From the NCBI RefSeq assembly GCF_003946545.1, contig NZ_RHOA01000002.1, forward strand, positions 248,001 through 312,000: a stretch of 64,000 nucleotides of DNA. Direction: 5' to 3'. Positions 17,852 to 26,881 of this stretch are shown here, in pieces; position 1 is the stretch's first letter; each line of letters begins with the position of its first letter. The stretch is from Levilactobacillus tangyuanensis (GTDB lineage: Bacteria > Bacillota > Bacilli > Lactobacillales > Lactobacillaceae). The notes under the pieces were generated by a model that worked only from the letters and a program-made list of their open reading frames with translations, did no database searches and was not told where the DNA came from. Both the position numbers and the translations under genes were made by a program.

Positions 17852-19315
17852 CTAAACCTGGGCAATAAACTTATCTAGAGCCGCTTGACCGGCGGCGTCA
17901 CGCTTGAAGACCCCGGCGTCGGCCAGGACTCGGGCGAAGACGTCCCCAATTGCTTGGTGTAAGACTTCAGTGACGTTCTCTGCCGTCAACTGATGATCTT
18001 GCTTAATCTGGTCGGCCCAGGCCCGGTGCATGTCCGCCATCTCATTGGGTTCATCCAACAAGTACTTCGTGACCTCGGCCATTTCTGACTTCAACCGTGC
18101 TGGTAAAATAGCTAGGCCCATCACTTCAATCAGACCAATGTTTTCCTTCTTGATATGTTGAACATCCTGGTGTGGATGGAAGATCCCGTCAGGATAGGTC
18201 GTTGACGTTTGGTTGTCTCGCAGGACAATATCCAAAGCGTAATCGTCGCCCTTTCGGTAGGCAATCGGCGTCACCGTGTGATGGCGCGTGCCGTCCGTGT
18301 AGGCTCGAACATCGTCCGACTCATCGGAGTAGTCAATCCAGCTGTTTAGAATCTTCGTAGCCGCGGTAATGAGGGGTTCCGGTTGACTCCCGGTCAAGCG
18401 AATATCCGTCATTGGCCAATCCACGACACCGGCGTCGACGCCGGCAATCCCCAGGTCGATGGCCCGGTCCACTGGGGCCTTCATCATTGGAAAGTCGTGC
18501 TTCCCACCTTGATAATGGTCATGGGTGAGCATTGAGCCCCCCACAATCGGCAGGTCGGCGTTACTCCCAACGAAGTAGGTTGGGAATTGACGAACAATTT
18601 CCAACAGGTTCGTGAAGGTATGTTGGTTGATCAGCATTGGTCGGTGTTCCTGGGCCAAGAAGATCGCGTGCTCTGAGAAGTAGGCGTATGGCGAGTACTG
18701 GAAGCCCCAGGTCTCGCCGCCCAGCATCATCCGGATAATCCGGTGATTACTCCGGGCGGGATAGCCCAAGCGGCCCAAGTACCCTTCGTTCGTCATGCAA
18801 AGTTGATCCAAAGGATAGCTGGTCGACTTCTGCTTCAACGCCGCAGCAATGGCCTTCGGGTCCTTCTCTGGCTTGGACAGGTTGATGGTGATTTCTAACT
18901 CACCGGCAGCCGTTTTGGCGGGAAAGACCACGTTTTTGGCAATGTTGCGTGTCTTAATGTAATTGTTCTTTTGGCTTAATTGATAGAACCAGTCGGTGGC
19001 AGCGCTGGGATTCTTTTGATACCGATCCCAGAAACCGCGATTTAAAGCGGATGGTAGTGGCGTCATCAGATCCATCAATTGTGATTCCAAGATTTCTCTG
19101 GGACTCGCAGAATCCTCAATCTTACCGTGCTTAACCGCCGTTTCAATCATGGCGCTAACCAGATCAATCGGTTCGGTACTGGTCGCAACCTCGGCTTGAC
19201 CATCGCCAATGAGGGCAAAGATCCGGTTGGTAACGTACTGCCGATCCAACTCCGTATAGGGTGCTGGCGATGCCACAACGGCATCGATAAAGGTTTGAAT
19301 CGTGTCTTCAGTCAT
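17852..19315 (-). CDS. galT: Galactose-1-phosphate uridylyltransferase, type 2
   Basis: 487 residues, the length of the Gram-positive type 2 GalT, which differs in sequence from the HIT-motif short form. It contains FGWGFQYSPYAYFSEHAIFLAQEH-like segments, and the histidine-rich MLTHDHYQGGKHDFPMM, which holds the uridylylated-His region. It converts UDP-glucose plus galactose-1-phosphate to UDP-galactose and glucose-1-phosphate. Its ATG overlaps the galE stop by one base (TAATG), so translation is coupled. Confidence 0.93.
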   Translation of the reverse strand: MTEDTIQTFIDAVVASPAPYTELDRQYVTNRIFALIGDGQAEVATSTEPIDLVSAMIETAVKHGKIEDSASPREILESQLMDLMTPLPSALNRGFWDRYQKNPSAATDWFYQLSQKNNYIKTRNIAKNVVFPAKTAAGELEITINLSKPEKDPKAIAAALKQKSTSYPLDQLCMTNEGYLGRLGYPARSNHRIIRMMLGGETWGFQYSPYAYFSEHAIFLAQEHRPMLINQHTFTNLLEIVRQFPTYFVGSNADLPIVGGSMLTHDHYQGGKHDFPMMKAPVDRAIDLGIAGVDAGVVDWPMTDIRLTGSQPEPLITAATKILNSWIDYSDESDDVRAYTDGTRHHTVTPIAYRKGDDYALDIVLRDNQTSTTYPDGIFHPHQDVQHIKKENIGLIEVMGLAILPARLKSEMAEVTKYLLDEPNEMADMHRAWADQIKQDHQLTAENVTEVLHQAIGDVFARVLADAGVFKRDAAGQAALDKFIAQV

Positions 19316-20322
19316 TACTTCGTCTCCTCAGTCCGGTCAGCATAGCCTTGTGGATGCGTTTGCTTCCAGTTCCAGGCCGTGCGAATAATGTCTTCAACGT
19401 TATCAAATTGTGGCTTCCAGTTCAGGACCTTACGTGCCTTGTCGCTGGCAGCAATCAAGGTACTTGGGTCACCGGCACGACGAGGTGCCATCTTGGCTGG
19501 AATTTCCTTGCCCGTGACCTTACGAGCGGCTTCCAACATTTCCTTGTTGGAGAAACCAGTTGAAGAGCCGAGGTTGAAGGCATCGCTGTCATGACCGGCC
19601 TTCAGGTATTCCAAGGCTAAAATGTGGGCGTCGACCAGGTCAACAACGTGGACGTAGTCCCGCACGTTAGTCCCATCCTTGGTTGGGTAGTCGCTCCCGA
19701 AGATGGCTAATTCCTTGCGTTCGCCGGCGGCCACCTGCAAGATAATTGGAATCAAGTGGGTTTCTGGATGGTGGTCTTCACCAATGCTTCCGTCTTCCTT
19801 AGCCCCAGCAACGTTGAAGTACCGCAGCGCAATAAACTTGATGCCGTAAGCTTCGTCAGACCAGTGCATGATCTTTTCCATCATCAGCTTGCTTTCACCG
19901 TAAGGATTCGTTGGAATTTGCGGGTCGGTTTCCTTAATTGGAATTTGCTTAGGTTCGCCGTACGTGGCGGCCGTTGAGGAGAAGACAATTCGCTTAACAT
20001 TATGCTTGTTCATGACTTCCAGTAAGGAAACCATGCCGGCCGTGTTGTTGTCGAAGTACTTCAATGGCTTTTCCATCGATTCTGGCACGATTGAGAAGGC
20101 GGCGAAGTGCATCACGCCTTCGATGTCTTCCTTATCAAACACATCGTTCAAGAATTTTTGATCATGAACGTCACCTTCGTAGAACCGGGCCTTGCTGTTA
20201 ACGGCTGCCCGATGGCCAGTGACTAAGTTGTCAACAACGGCAACGTCATAACCCTTTTCGATTAAACGATCAACGGCGTGAGAACCGATATAACCGGCAC
20301 CACCTAATACTAAAACTGTCAT
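19315..20322 (-). CDS. galE: UDP-glucose 4-epimerase
   Basis: 335 residues. The NAD-binding start [17 protein letters not shown], the catalytic Ser-Thr region FSSTAATYG and the YxxxK motif in [12 protein letters not shown] (Tyr ~149, Lys ~153) are complete; the C-terminal substrate domain has [16 protein letters not shown]. It interconverts UDP-galactose and UDP-glucose, closing the Leloir cycle and supplying wall precursors. The start follows GAGGAGG. A terminator-like hairpin separates it from galK, so galE-galT may have its own weak promoter. Confidence 0.95.
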   Translation of the reverse strand: MTVLVLGGAGYIGSHAVDRLIEKGYDVAVVDNLVTGHRAAVNSKARFYEGDVHDQKFLNDVFDKEDIEGVMHFAAFSIVPESMEKPLKYFDNNTAGMVSLLEVMNKHNVKRIVFSSTAATYGEPKQIPIKETDPQIPTNPYGESKLMMEKIMHWSDEAYGIKFIALRYFNVAGAKEDGSIGEDHHPETHLIPIILQVAAGERKELAIFGSDYPTKDGTNVRDYVHVVDLVDAHILALEYLKAGHDSDAFNLGSSTGFSNKEMLEAARKVTGKEIPAKMAPRRAGDPSTLIAASDKARKVLNWKPQFDNVEDIIRTAWNWKQTHPQGYADRTEETK

Positions 20323-20401
20323 TGTTCAATTCCTCCTCTTATGTCTTTACGTCTTTATTTTACGCTAATTAACTAAAATCTTGTAGGCCACACCTCAAAC
20401 A

Positions 20402-20476
20402 AAAATGGCCGGCGATCGGGTCACACGCAGCGGAGTTACTCACACAACGTTGACCCAATCCCGCCAGCCATTCTTG
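20402..20476 (-). terminator. Terminator-like hairpin between galK and galE
   Basis: On the minus strand AATGGC-GGCG-GGGTCA pairs with TGACCC-CGCC-GGCCATT, followed by TTTTTGTTT. It probably reduces read-through from galK into galE-galT rather than fully isolating them. Confidence 0.65.
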
Positions 20477-20490
20477 ACTTGAAAGTTAAA

Positions 20491-21660
20491 TTACTTGGTT
20501 AATTCTGAAGGGCCATCGGCAATTTCGGCCACGTAGAATTCGGCTGGATAGCCAATCGTGTCTTCGTAAACCTTGCCAACCTTGGCCTCGAAGTCCTTAA
20601 CGTTGTTCTTGTTGACGATAGCAATCGCACAGCCACCGAAGCCGGCACCGGTCATCCGGGCGCCCAAGACGCCAGGTTGTTCCCAGGCCGTTTCAACCAA
20701 CGTATCCAGTTCCTTACCGGTTACGGCAAAGTCGTAATGTAAGGAGACGTGCGAAGCGTTAACCAAGTGGCCGAAGCTGTCCATGTCACCCTTTTGCAGA
20801 GCGGCGAAGGCCTTCAACGTCCGTTGGTTTTCGAAGACCGCGTGACGGGCCCGCTTGATTAAGGTTTCATTGTTAATCAGGTAAGCGTTTTGGTCGAATT
20901 CGTCTTCATTCAGATCCCCAAGGGTCTTGATGTCCAACTTCGTTTGCAAACGACGCAAAGCCTCTTCACATTGGGCCCGCCGTTCGTTGTACTTGGAATC
21001 GGTCAGCTCACGACGCTTCTTCGTGTTCATGATAACGACCACGTTGTCGCCCAGGTCTAGGGGTGCGTATTCATAGTCCATGGTGTTGGTATCCAACAGG
21101 ATGGCTTGGTCTTTCTTCCCCATGCCAATGGCAAATTGGTCCATGATCCCGGTGTTCAAACCGAAGTAATCATTTTCAACTTGTTGGCCGACCTTGACCA
21201 TTTCAACTTCGTCCAACTTCATGTCGTAACCGGCGTGAAGAATTTCACCCATCAGCATTTCCATTGAAGCGGATGAGGACAAGCCGGAAGCATCTGGCAA
21301 GTTCCCATGGACGTAGAGGTCAAACCCATGGTCGATGGTCAAGTCTTGCTTAGCCAGTTCGAACAGCATCCCCTTCAGGTAGTTAGCCCAGTTGTCGGCC
21401 TTGTCAAAGGCCAAGTTATCCAAGGAGAAGGTTAAGACCCCGGCATCTGGCACATTAGCTGAGTAAACGCGGAATTCGCGGTCGTCCCGAGCTGAGTAGG
21501 CAGCGTACGTTCCCATGCTGATAGCGGCTGGGAAGACGTGGCCACCATTGAAGTCGGTATATTCACCGATCAGGTTAATCCGACCGGGGGCAAAGAAGAC
21601 CCGTTCTGGTGCGACGTTAAACTGTTCTTGATATTCAGATGCAAGGGTAGCATAATCCAT
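20491..21660 (-). CDS. galK: Galactokinase
   Basis: 389 residues of the GHMP kinase family. The galactokinase signature GRINLIGEYTDFNGGHVFP is at ~27-45, the ATP loop GLSSSASMEML at ~130, and the third GHMP motif MTGAGFGGCAIAIV at ~340. It phosphorylates galactose to galactose-1-phosphate in the cytoplasm. The start follows AAGGAG. It has a strong promoter with a cre-like site and a GalR-type operator. Confidence 0.95.
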   Translation of the reverse strand: MDYATLASEYQEQFNVAPERVFFAPGRINLIGEYTDFNGGHVFPAAISMGTYAAYSARDDREFRVYSANVPDAGVLTFSLDNLAFDKADNWANYLKGMLFELAKQDLTIDHGFDLYVHGNLPDASGLSSSASMEMLMGEILHAGYDMKLDEVEMVKVGQQVENDYFGLNTGIMDQFAIGMGKKDQAILLDTNTMDYEYAPLDLGDNVVVIMNTKKRRELTDSKYNERRAQCEEALRRLQTKLDIKTLGDLNEDEFDQNAYLINNETLIKRARHAVFENQRTLKAFAALQKGDMDSFGHLVNASHVSLHYDFAVTGKELDTLVETAWEQPGVLGARMTGAGFGGCAIAIVNKNNVKDFEAKVGKVYEDTIGYPAEFYVAEIADGPSELTK

Positions 21661-21680
21661 GGCTATTAACTCCTTCGTAG

Positions 21681-21752
21681 TTTTAGTAAAACTTTTACCA
21701 TTATCATAGGCGCTTCAATGGTGCTTGTCAACAACTTTTTAAAGCGCTTTCT
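21681..21752 (-). promoter_or_regulatory. galK promoter with GalR operator and cre-like site
   Basis: On the minus strand, cre-like AGAAAGCGCTTTCT-type site (21739-21752, core AAAGCGCTTT) lies upstream of TTGACA (21726-21731), a 17-bp spacer and TATGAT (21703-21708). The palindrome TTTTACTAAAA (21681-21691) then covers the start of transcription. This fits induction by galactose through GalR and catabolite control by CcpA. Confidence 0.75.
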
Positions 21753-21765
21753 TTCCTTTTAAATA

Positions 21766-21797
21766 AAGGCCGCAGGCTCATATCACCTGCGGCCTTG
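21766..21797 (-). terminator. galP terminator
   Basis: AAGGCCGCAGG pairs with CCTGCGGCCTT; on the minus strand it is followed by TATTTAAAA. It ends the galP transcript just before the galK promoter. Confidence 0.8.
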
Positions 21798-21809
21798 TGA
21801 AAAACCAGT

Positions 21810-23234
21810 TTATTTAGCTTCGGCTGTTTCTTCATCCTTTTCGGTTTCCAACTTCTTTTCAAGTTCGCGCACGATTTCAGCGTGCTTCTTTTCGGACAAG
21901 GTAATCTTGAATTGGTAAATCAAAGCAGCGACAACCAATAAGATCATTGGCATATAGAACATGAAGGAATGGAAGATAAACATCCCATGGGCCGTAATGT
22001 CACTAGGCTTGGTGTTACCGGTCATCCCAGAGTGGACGGCGGCAAAAACCACGATCCCAGTTGAGAAGGCCCCAGCCAACTTGTCGATCAGTGGCCGGAC
22101 GGACAAGGTAACGGATTCGTTACGAGTCCCGTTCTTGTACTGGCCATATTCAACACTGTCGGTAATCGTCATCAAAGCGGCCAAGAAGATCATTGGGTAT
22201 GGGAAGAAGAAGATGGCATCGGCAATGTAAACCATCACGGTGTTGGTACCGGAAAGCATGAATAACACGTAACCGATTAACATCATGGCAATCCCGCCAA
22301 TGTAGACACCCTTCCGAGTAATCTTTGAAACGATCGCTGGAAACAGTGGTACAGAGAGAATCCCAAGAACGGCGGTAATGGCACCAACCAAAGTGTAGGC
22401 ACCGGCGTTCCCGATAACATAACGGAAGTAATAGATTAACAATGAGTTGGTAACCACGTAGCTCAAGGCGAATAACAGGTATGAGAACGCCAACCACATC
22501 AGTTGATCGTTTTCACCGATAACCTTGAACACATCGCGGAACCGCGTTTGTTCGGTGTTTTCCCGAATCAAGCTCGTTTGTTCCTTGGTCCCAAAGTAAG
22601 TTGCCAAGGCCCCTAACAGAGAAACAGAACCAATGACGATGGCAAACCCTAACCAGCCGGCCCGGGTTTGGGTATCCCCGTGAGACCCAGAGAACGTTTG
22701 TGAGAAGAAGACAACTAATGGGGTAATAACCATGATAACCCCTTGAGAACCTAACGTAGAACCGAAACGACCAATCGTCCCGAACTTGTTCCGCGTCTTA
22801 GAATCAACACTCAAGGCAGGTAACATGGACCAAAAGGCAATGTCTTTGAATGAATAGAAGATATCCATGATGACGAAGACAATCCCAAAGACCAGGAAGT
22901 AAATGGACGTGTTGCTGTCCGCCAAGCCGAAGAGACTGGAGAACATCAGGATAATCCCAACGGAGCTAACGATGGCCCCGGCCAGAATCCATGGCTTGAA
23001 CTTCCCAACCTTGGTGTTGGTGTTATCAACCATCCCACCAATCATTGGGTCAAACGCGATTTCAATTAAACGAATAACAACCACCATCGTGGTAACGATC
23101 CCGGCTTCAGCGGCCGCACCCTTACCGACGAATAAGGCACTGGTAACAAAAATAGCAAAATAAGTATTCAGGGTCGCGTAGAACGCATCATGACCGAACG
23201 CCCCTAAAGCATATGAGAGATACTGCTTAATCAT
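21810..23234 (-). CDS. galP: Galactose/sugar cation symporter, GPH family
   Basis: 474 residues with about 12 membrane segments. GPH-type motifs are AFGHDAFYATLNTYF at the start, IRLIEIAFDPMIGGMVDNTNTKVGKFKPW (loop 2-3), and MTITDSVEYGQYKNGTRNESVT. It ends with a short charged tail and lacks the IIA domain seen in LacS, so HPr-dependent control at the protein level is not expected. It is set at ATG 23234 because GGAGG is 5 bp before. Neighbours identify galactose as the likely substrate; lactose or another galactoside remains possible. Confidence 0.85.
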   Translation of the reverse strand: MIKQYLSYALGAFGHDAFYATLNTYFAIFVTSALFVGKGAAAEAGIVTTMVVVIRLIEIAFDPMIGGMVDNTNTKVGKFKPWILAGAIVSSVGIILMFSSLFGLADSNTSIYFLVFGIVFVIMDIFYSFKDIAFWSMLPALSVDSKTRNKFGTIGRFGSTLGSQGVIMVITPLVVFFSQTFSGSHGDTQTRAGWLGFAIVIGSVSLLGALATYFGTKEQTSLIRENTEQTRFRDVFKVIGENDQLMWLAFSYLLFALSYVVTNSLLIYYFRYVIGNAGAYTLVGAITAVLGILSVPLFPAIVSKITRKGVYIGGIAMMLIGYVLFMLSGTNTVMVYIADAIFFFPYPMIFLAALMTITDSVEYGQYKNGTRNESVTLSVRPLIDKLAGAFSTGIVVFAAVHSGMTGNTKPSDITAHGMFIFHSFMFYMPMILLVVAALIYQFKITLSEKKHAEIVRELEKKLETEKDEETAEAK

Positions 23235-23283
23235 TTTTTCCTCCACACCTTTCAACGGAAACTCCGTCTTATGCCGTTATGTA

Positions 23284-23529
23284 TTAGTGATAACGGTGTT
23301 CAATGATTTTCGATAAGACGGCTTCTCGCTGTTGGGACTTCGCCATATCAAATTGTGACTCTTCCATCTCGTTAAAATCTTGGGCTAACAGGGTTGCCTC
23401 AAGGTAAAGGGTCAACTGACGCTTGATGTAAAGCTTATTCGCCTCATCTGGCCGTTGCTCGTTCCCTCCAAGGACTGCCGCTGCGAACGCCTCTGGATCT
23501 AACGTAATCTTTTCGTTTTTCTTTGCCAT
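23284..23529 (-). CDS. Conserved small soluble protein, 81 residues, in galP operon
   Basis: It starts MAKKNEKITLDPEAFAAAV at ATG 23529 with GAGGTG upstream and ends IIEHRYH. It is charged and likely helical, with no membrane segment. It lies 49 bp before galP and behind the GalR/cre-controlled promoter, so it is probably made with the permease. I do not recognise the family. Confidence 0.65.
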   Translation of the reverse strand: MAKKNEKITLDPEAFAAAVLGGNEQRPDEANKLYIKRQLTLYLEATLLAQDFNEMEESQFDMAKSQQREAVLSKIIEHRYH

Positions 23530-23586
23530 TGCAAAACACCTCATCTTCCCAATTGTTATTTATAGGACCGGTAAAACTTGTCACGC

Positions 23587-23646
23587 TTTTACTAAAATGT
23601 AAGCGCTTTACATATGTTATTCTAGGACTCTTCGGCAGAATTGCAA
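23587..23646 (-). promoter_or_regulatory. galP operon promoter with abutting cre and GalR operator
   Basis: On the minus strand: TTGCAA (23641-23646), 16-bp spacer, TAGAAT (23619-23624). The cre-like TGTAAAGCGCTTACA (23598-23612, one base longer than usual) follows, directly abutting TTTTAGTAAAA (23587-23597). A second operator-like TTTTAGTAAAC (23734-23744) lies 147 bp upstream, so looping repression is possible. Confidence 0.7.
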
Positions 23647-23763
23647 CCGCTATTTTTGTGCGTTTTAGCACAAAATATCGTGGTATAAGTAGCAGTTACC
23701 ATGTTGCAACCGGTTGTCCTACGACCATAACTTTTTTAGTAAACAATATTTATAAATGAAAAC

Positions 23764-23812
23764 AAAAAAATCACCGGTAAGCGTTTTTCACTTACCGGTG
23801 AAATCTTTTCAC
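23764..23812 (-). terminator. pgm terminator
   Basis: TTTCACCGGTAAG pairs with CTTACCGGTGA around TGAAAAACG; on the minus strand it ends in a T-run. It ends the galM-pgm transcript. Confidence 0.85.
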
Positions 23813-23816
23813 TCAG

Positions 23817-25550
23817 CTATTCAACTGAATTGACGTAAGCCTTTAAGGCTTTTTCATACGTGGCTAATTGGGCTTGCGCAGCGGCATCCGTCTTGGCACT
23901 GGTACCGATATAGAACTTAACCTTAGGTTCGGTCCCTGAAGGCCGAATGCAGATCCAAGTCTCATCGGCGAGCCAGTACTTCAAGACATTAGCTTGTGGC
24001 AGGTCAATCTTGCTGGTGGTGCCATCCGCGGTCGTCTTCACGCTCGTGGAGAAGTCTTCCACGGCGGTGATGGCGGTTCCGGCAAAGTCTCTCGGGGCAT
24101 TGTCACGGAACTCACTCATCAAGTGGGCCATTTGATCGGCACCATCAACCCCTGGGAATTCCTCAAACGTGGTCTTTTCGGCGGAATAGCCGTAGGTCGC
24201 GTAGAGTTCTTCAATCCCATCGTACAGGGTCATCCCCCGTTCCTTATAGTCCGCCGCCACTTCGGCCAGGAGCACCGTCGATTGAATGGCATCCTTGTCG
24301 CGGACGAATGGCTTGATCAGATAGCCGTAGCTCTCTTCGAAGCCAAATAGGAAGGTGTGATCGTGGTTTGTCTCGTATTGGTGGATTTGTTCGGCAATAA
24401 ACTTAAACCCAGTCAAGACGTTCTTCATCTCAACCCCGTAGGCCGCCGCAATCTTGGTGGCCAATTCGGTGGAGACGATGGACTTCACCACGCGCCCATC
24501 GGCTGGCAATTGACCAGCGGCCTTGCGAGCCTTCAAGATGTAGGCCAACAGAATTGAGGCGATTTGATTCCCCGTCAGCAGTTGGTACTCGCCATCCGGT
24601 TGCCGAACGGCGGCACCCAAGCGGTCGGCATCGGGATCGGTGGCTACCAGAAGATCAGCGCCCTCCTTCTTCCCTAACGCGATGGCCATGTCAAAGGCCT
24701 GAGCGAACTCAGGGTTCGGGAATGGCACCGTTGGAAATTCGGGATCGGCAATGGCTTGTTCGGGAACCATGGTAAAGTTCTCGAAGCCGGCACCCCGGAG
24801 GGCCCGTTCGCCAATCACCTTACCTGTCCCGTGCAGTGGTGTGTAGATCAGCTTCATGGTCTTACCCACCTTGGCCACCAGATCATGGTTAATCGTGACG
24901 GATTCAACCTGGGCTAAATAAGGTTGGTCAACGTCTTCACCAATGATGGTCAATAGGTGATCGGCCCGCAGCTTTTGTTCGTCGGCCACCGAAATGCCAA
25001 AGACATCCTTGGCGGAACGCACAAACGTCGTGATCATGTCGGACGCCTTAGGTGGCATTTGCCCACCATCGGGCCCGTAGATCTTGTAGCCATTGTATTG
25101 CTTAGGGTTGTGACTGGCGGTAATCATGATGCCCATCGCCGTGTTCAAATGGCGAACAGCGAACGACAATTCGGGGGTTGGCCGTAAGTCATCGAACACA
25201 AAGCTAGGAATCCCGTGGGCGCCTAAGACATGGGCCGCCTCATGGGCAAACTCGTTAGAGTGGTACCGGGAGTCAAAGCTAATGGCCACCCCGCGCTTCT
25301 TCGTCGCGTCGTCCAGGGTGTCCAGGTAACGGGCAACCCCTTCCGTTGCTTGGCGAACCGTGTAGACGTTCATTTGCCCAATCCCAGGGCCCATGATGCC
25401 CCGCATGCCGGCGGTCCCAAAACTCATGGGAGCCGTGAAGGCAGCCTTTAGGGCGTCATCGTCGCCGGCAATCGCGGCTAATTCATCTTTAATGTAAGGA
25501 ATCATCGTTGGTTGTGCTTGCCAAACTTGATAATTATCTTGCCAACTCAT
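23817..25550 (-). CDS. pgm: Phosphoglucomutase (alpha-D-phosphohexomutase family)
   Basis: 577 residues, typical of the long Gram-positive PgcA type. The phosphoserine loop is ITASHNPKQYNGYK (~residue 145), the metal loop ATDPDADRLG (~300), the sugar loop FGFEESYGYL and the phosphate loop RPSGTEPKVKFYIG (~505). It converts glucose-1-phosphate from the Leloir pathway to glucose-6-phosphate. It lies 14 bp after galM, so both form one operon. Confidence 0.93.
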   Translation of the reverse strand: MSWQDNYQVWQAQPTMIPYIKDELAAIAGDDDALKAAFTAPMSFGTAGMRGIMGPGIGQMNVYTVRQATEGVARYLDTLDDATKKRGVAISFDSRYHSNEFAHEAAHVLGAHGIPSFVFDDLRPTPELSFAVRHLNTAMGIMITASHNPKQYNGYKIYGPDGGQMPPKASDMITTFVRSAKDVFGISVADEQKLRADHLLTIIGEDVDQPYLAQVESVTINHDLVAKVGKTMKLIYTPLHGTGKVIGERALRGAGFENFTMVPEQAIADPEFPTVPFPNPEFAQAFDMAIALGKKEGADLLVATDPDADRLGAAVRQPDGEYQLLTGNQIASILLAYILKARKAAGQLPADGRVVKSIVSTELATKIAAAYGVEMKNVLTGFKFIAEQIHQYETNHDHTFLFGFEESYGYLIKPFVRDKDAIQSTVLLAEVAADYKERGMTLYDGIEELYATYGYSAEKTTFEEFPGVDGADQMAHLMSEFRDNAPRDFAGTAITAVEDFSTSVKTTADGTTSKIDLPQANVLKYWLADETWICIRPSGTEPKVKFYIGTSAKTDAAAQAQLATYEKALKAYVNSVE

Positions 25551-25564
25551 TAAAATCTCTCCTC

Positions 25565-26587
25565 TTATTTCCGTTCGTATTGATAGCTAATCCAGTGCGT
25601 GACGGGTTGATTGGCAGGCAGAATCACGTCGCCAAAGTCCTCGTGGTGAATCGCATCTGGTAAGGTTTGGGCTTCCATGGCCAAGGCGTTGTAATCATGC
25701 TTCTCGGCCCGCTTAGGATCGGTAGCGTTAGCCGTGAAGACCACTAAGGCGTTCCGGTCGGAGAAGACGGAAACCGTTCGATGCCCAGCCTTGTCACCAA
25801 CCACTGCGATTGGTTCGTCCTTACTTGGCACCACAACGAAGGCGTCATCGTATTCGTTTTGCCCCGTCTTGTGTAATTGATCCAGCCCATCCTTGATGGT
25901 CCGTGGGTGACTGAAGTCGTAGCCAGTGCCGGCGGTATCAACCATTTCACCCGTTGGAATCTTGGCTTTGTCTAAGACGAGGCGTTTGTCCCCGCTCAGC
26001 TTCAGCCATTGATCGTCCAGACTGTATTGGTCGTCCGTGACGTTGAAGTAGCTGTGAACCGTTGGGTTGAACAGCGTCGTGGCATCACTCTTGGCATCGA
26101 ATTGGATGTCCAGGTGATTCTCTTCGGACAGCGTGAAGGTGACCTTGGCATCCATGGTCCCGGGATACTTATCATCGGCTTCCGTGGCGGTGTGCGTCAA
26201 GATGACACTGGCCGTATCCGCCGTCTTAGTCGTGGTCGCATCCCAGTTAACGAAGGTAAAGCCGTGAGGCCCACCGTGGCTAGCGTTGGGATCTTCATTG
26301 GCATCCAGGTGGACCGTCTTGCCATCCAGGTCAAATTGCGCGCCGGCAATCCGTCCAGCCACCCGGCCCAAGGTTTGGCACAGGTAGAAGGGGTTGTGAT
26401 CGTAGTCAGCTAAATCTGGTTGATGCACAACTAATTGATGACGTTTACCATCTTCAACAACACTAAACTCTTGCAAGGTTGCGCCCCAGGTGAGAATAGC
26501 CACCCGCGTGCCTTGTTGATTGGTTAACACGTACTTCTTAACAGCCTGCTGGTGTAATGTTCCGGCAGCGCTTTCAGTAATTTCCAT
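25565..26587 (-). CDS. galM: Aldose 1-epimerase (galactose mutarotase)
   Basis: 340 residues. It contains QTLGRVAGRIAGAQFDLDG, NASHGGPHGFTFVNW (His near 105 acts as acid), LFNPTVHSYFNVT (second His near 180) and a C-terminal ALAMEAQTLPDAIHHE with the catalytic Glu. It converts beta- to alpha-galactose ahead of galK. First gene of galM-pgm, with a perfect GalR-type operator upstream. Confidence 0.93.
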   Translation of the reverse strand: MEITESAAGTLHQQAVKKYVLTNQQGTRVAILTWGATLQEFSVVEDGKRHQLVVHQPDLADYDHNPFYLCQTLGRVAGRIAGAQFDLDGKTVHLDANEDPNASHGGPHGFTFVNWDATTTKTADTASVILTHTATEADDKYPGTMDAKVTFTLSEENHLDIQFDAKSDATTLFNPTVHSYFNVTDDQYSLDDQWLKLSGDKRLVLDKAKIPTGEMVDTAGTGYDFSHPRTIKDGLDQLHKTGQNEYDDAFVVVPSKDEPIAVVGDKAGHRTVSVFSDRNALVVFTANATDPKRAEKHDYNALAMEAQTLPDAIHHEDFGDVILPANQPVTHWISYQYERK

Positions 26588-26653
26588 AATTTGCGCACCT
26601 CCAAAATTAAGAATCCGGTTTCATTGTATAATACTCAACCGAATTGTACCAAT

Positions 26654-26664
26654 TTTTAGTAAAA
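26654..26664. promoter_or_regulatory. GalR-type operator before galM
   Basis: TTTTAGTAAAA identical to the operators at galK and galP. It overlaps the -35 side of a likely promoter (minus strand TTGGTA, 16 bp, TATACA). Confidence 0.65.
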
Positions 26665-26810
26665 ATTTTGTAGAAAAGTTAGCGCAGGCCCCTGCCGGCG
26701 CAACCAAAGACCTTTTTACCTGGATACATTTAATAGGAATGACAAATATATAATAATAGAATAACGAGTATTCGCAAAACCCGTGATTTCTCTGGACTTA
26801 TCAAATGATT

Positions 26811-26832
26811 ATTCGCTATACTACTTGCGAAT
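26811..26832 (+). promoter_or_regulatory. Inverted repeat over promoter of acyl-CoA dehydrogenase operon
   Basis: ATTCGC-N10-GCGAAT surrounds TATACT (26817-26822), the probable -10 with a weak -35 TGGACT 18 bp upstream. A third ATTCGC copy is at 26770-26775. A repressor site is likely, but the factor is unknown. The 294-bp spacer from galM otherwise holds only the galM promoter. Confidence 0.5.
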
Positions 26833-26881
26833 CGTTCAGCATTACACAAACTACTGACACTTGATATGAGGAGGAATTATA

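Noticed and set aside
23598-23612. Perfect cre site at the galP operon
   Set aside because: The palindrome is 15 bp rather than 14, so it is listed only as cre-like.
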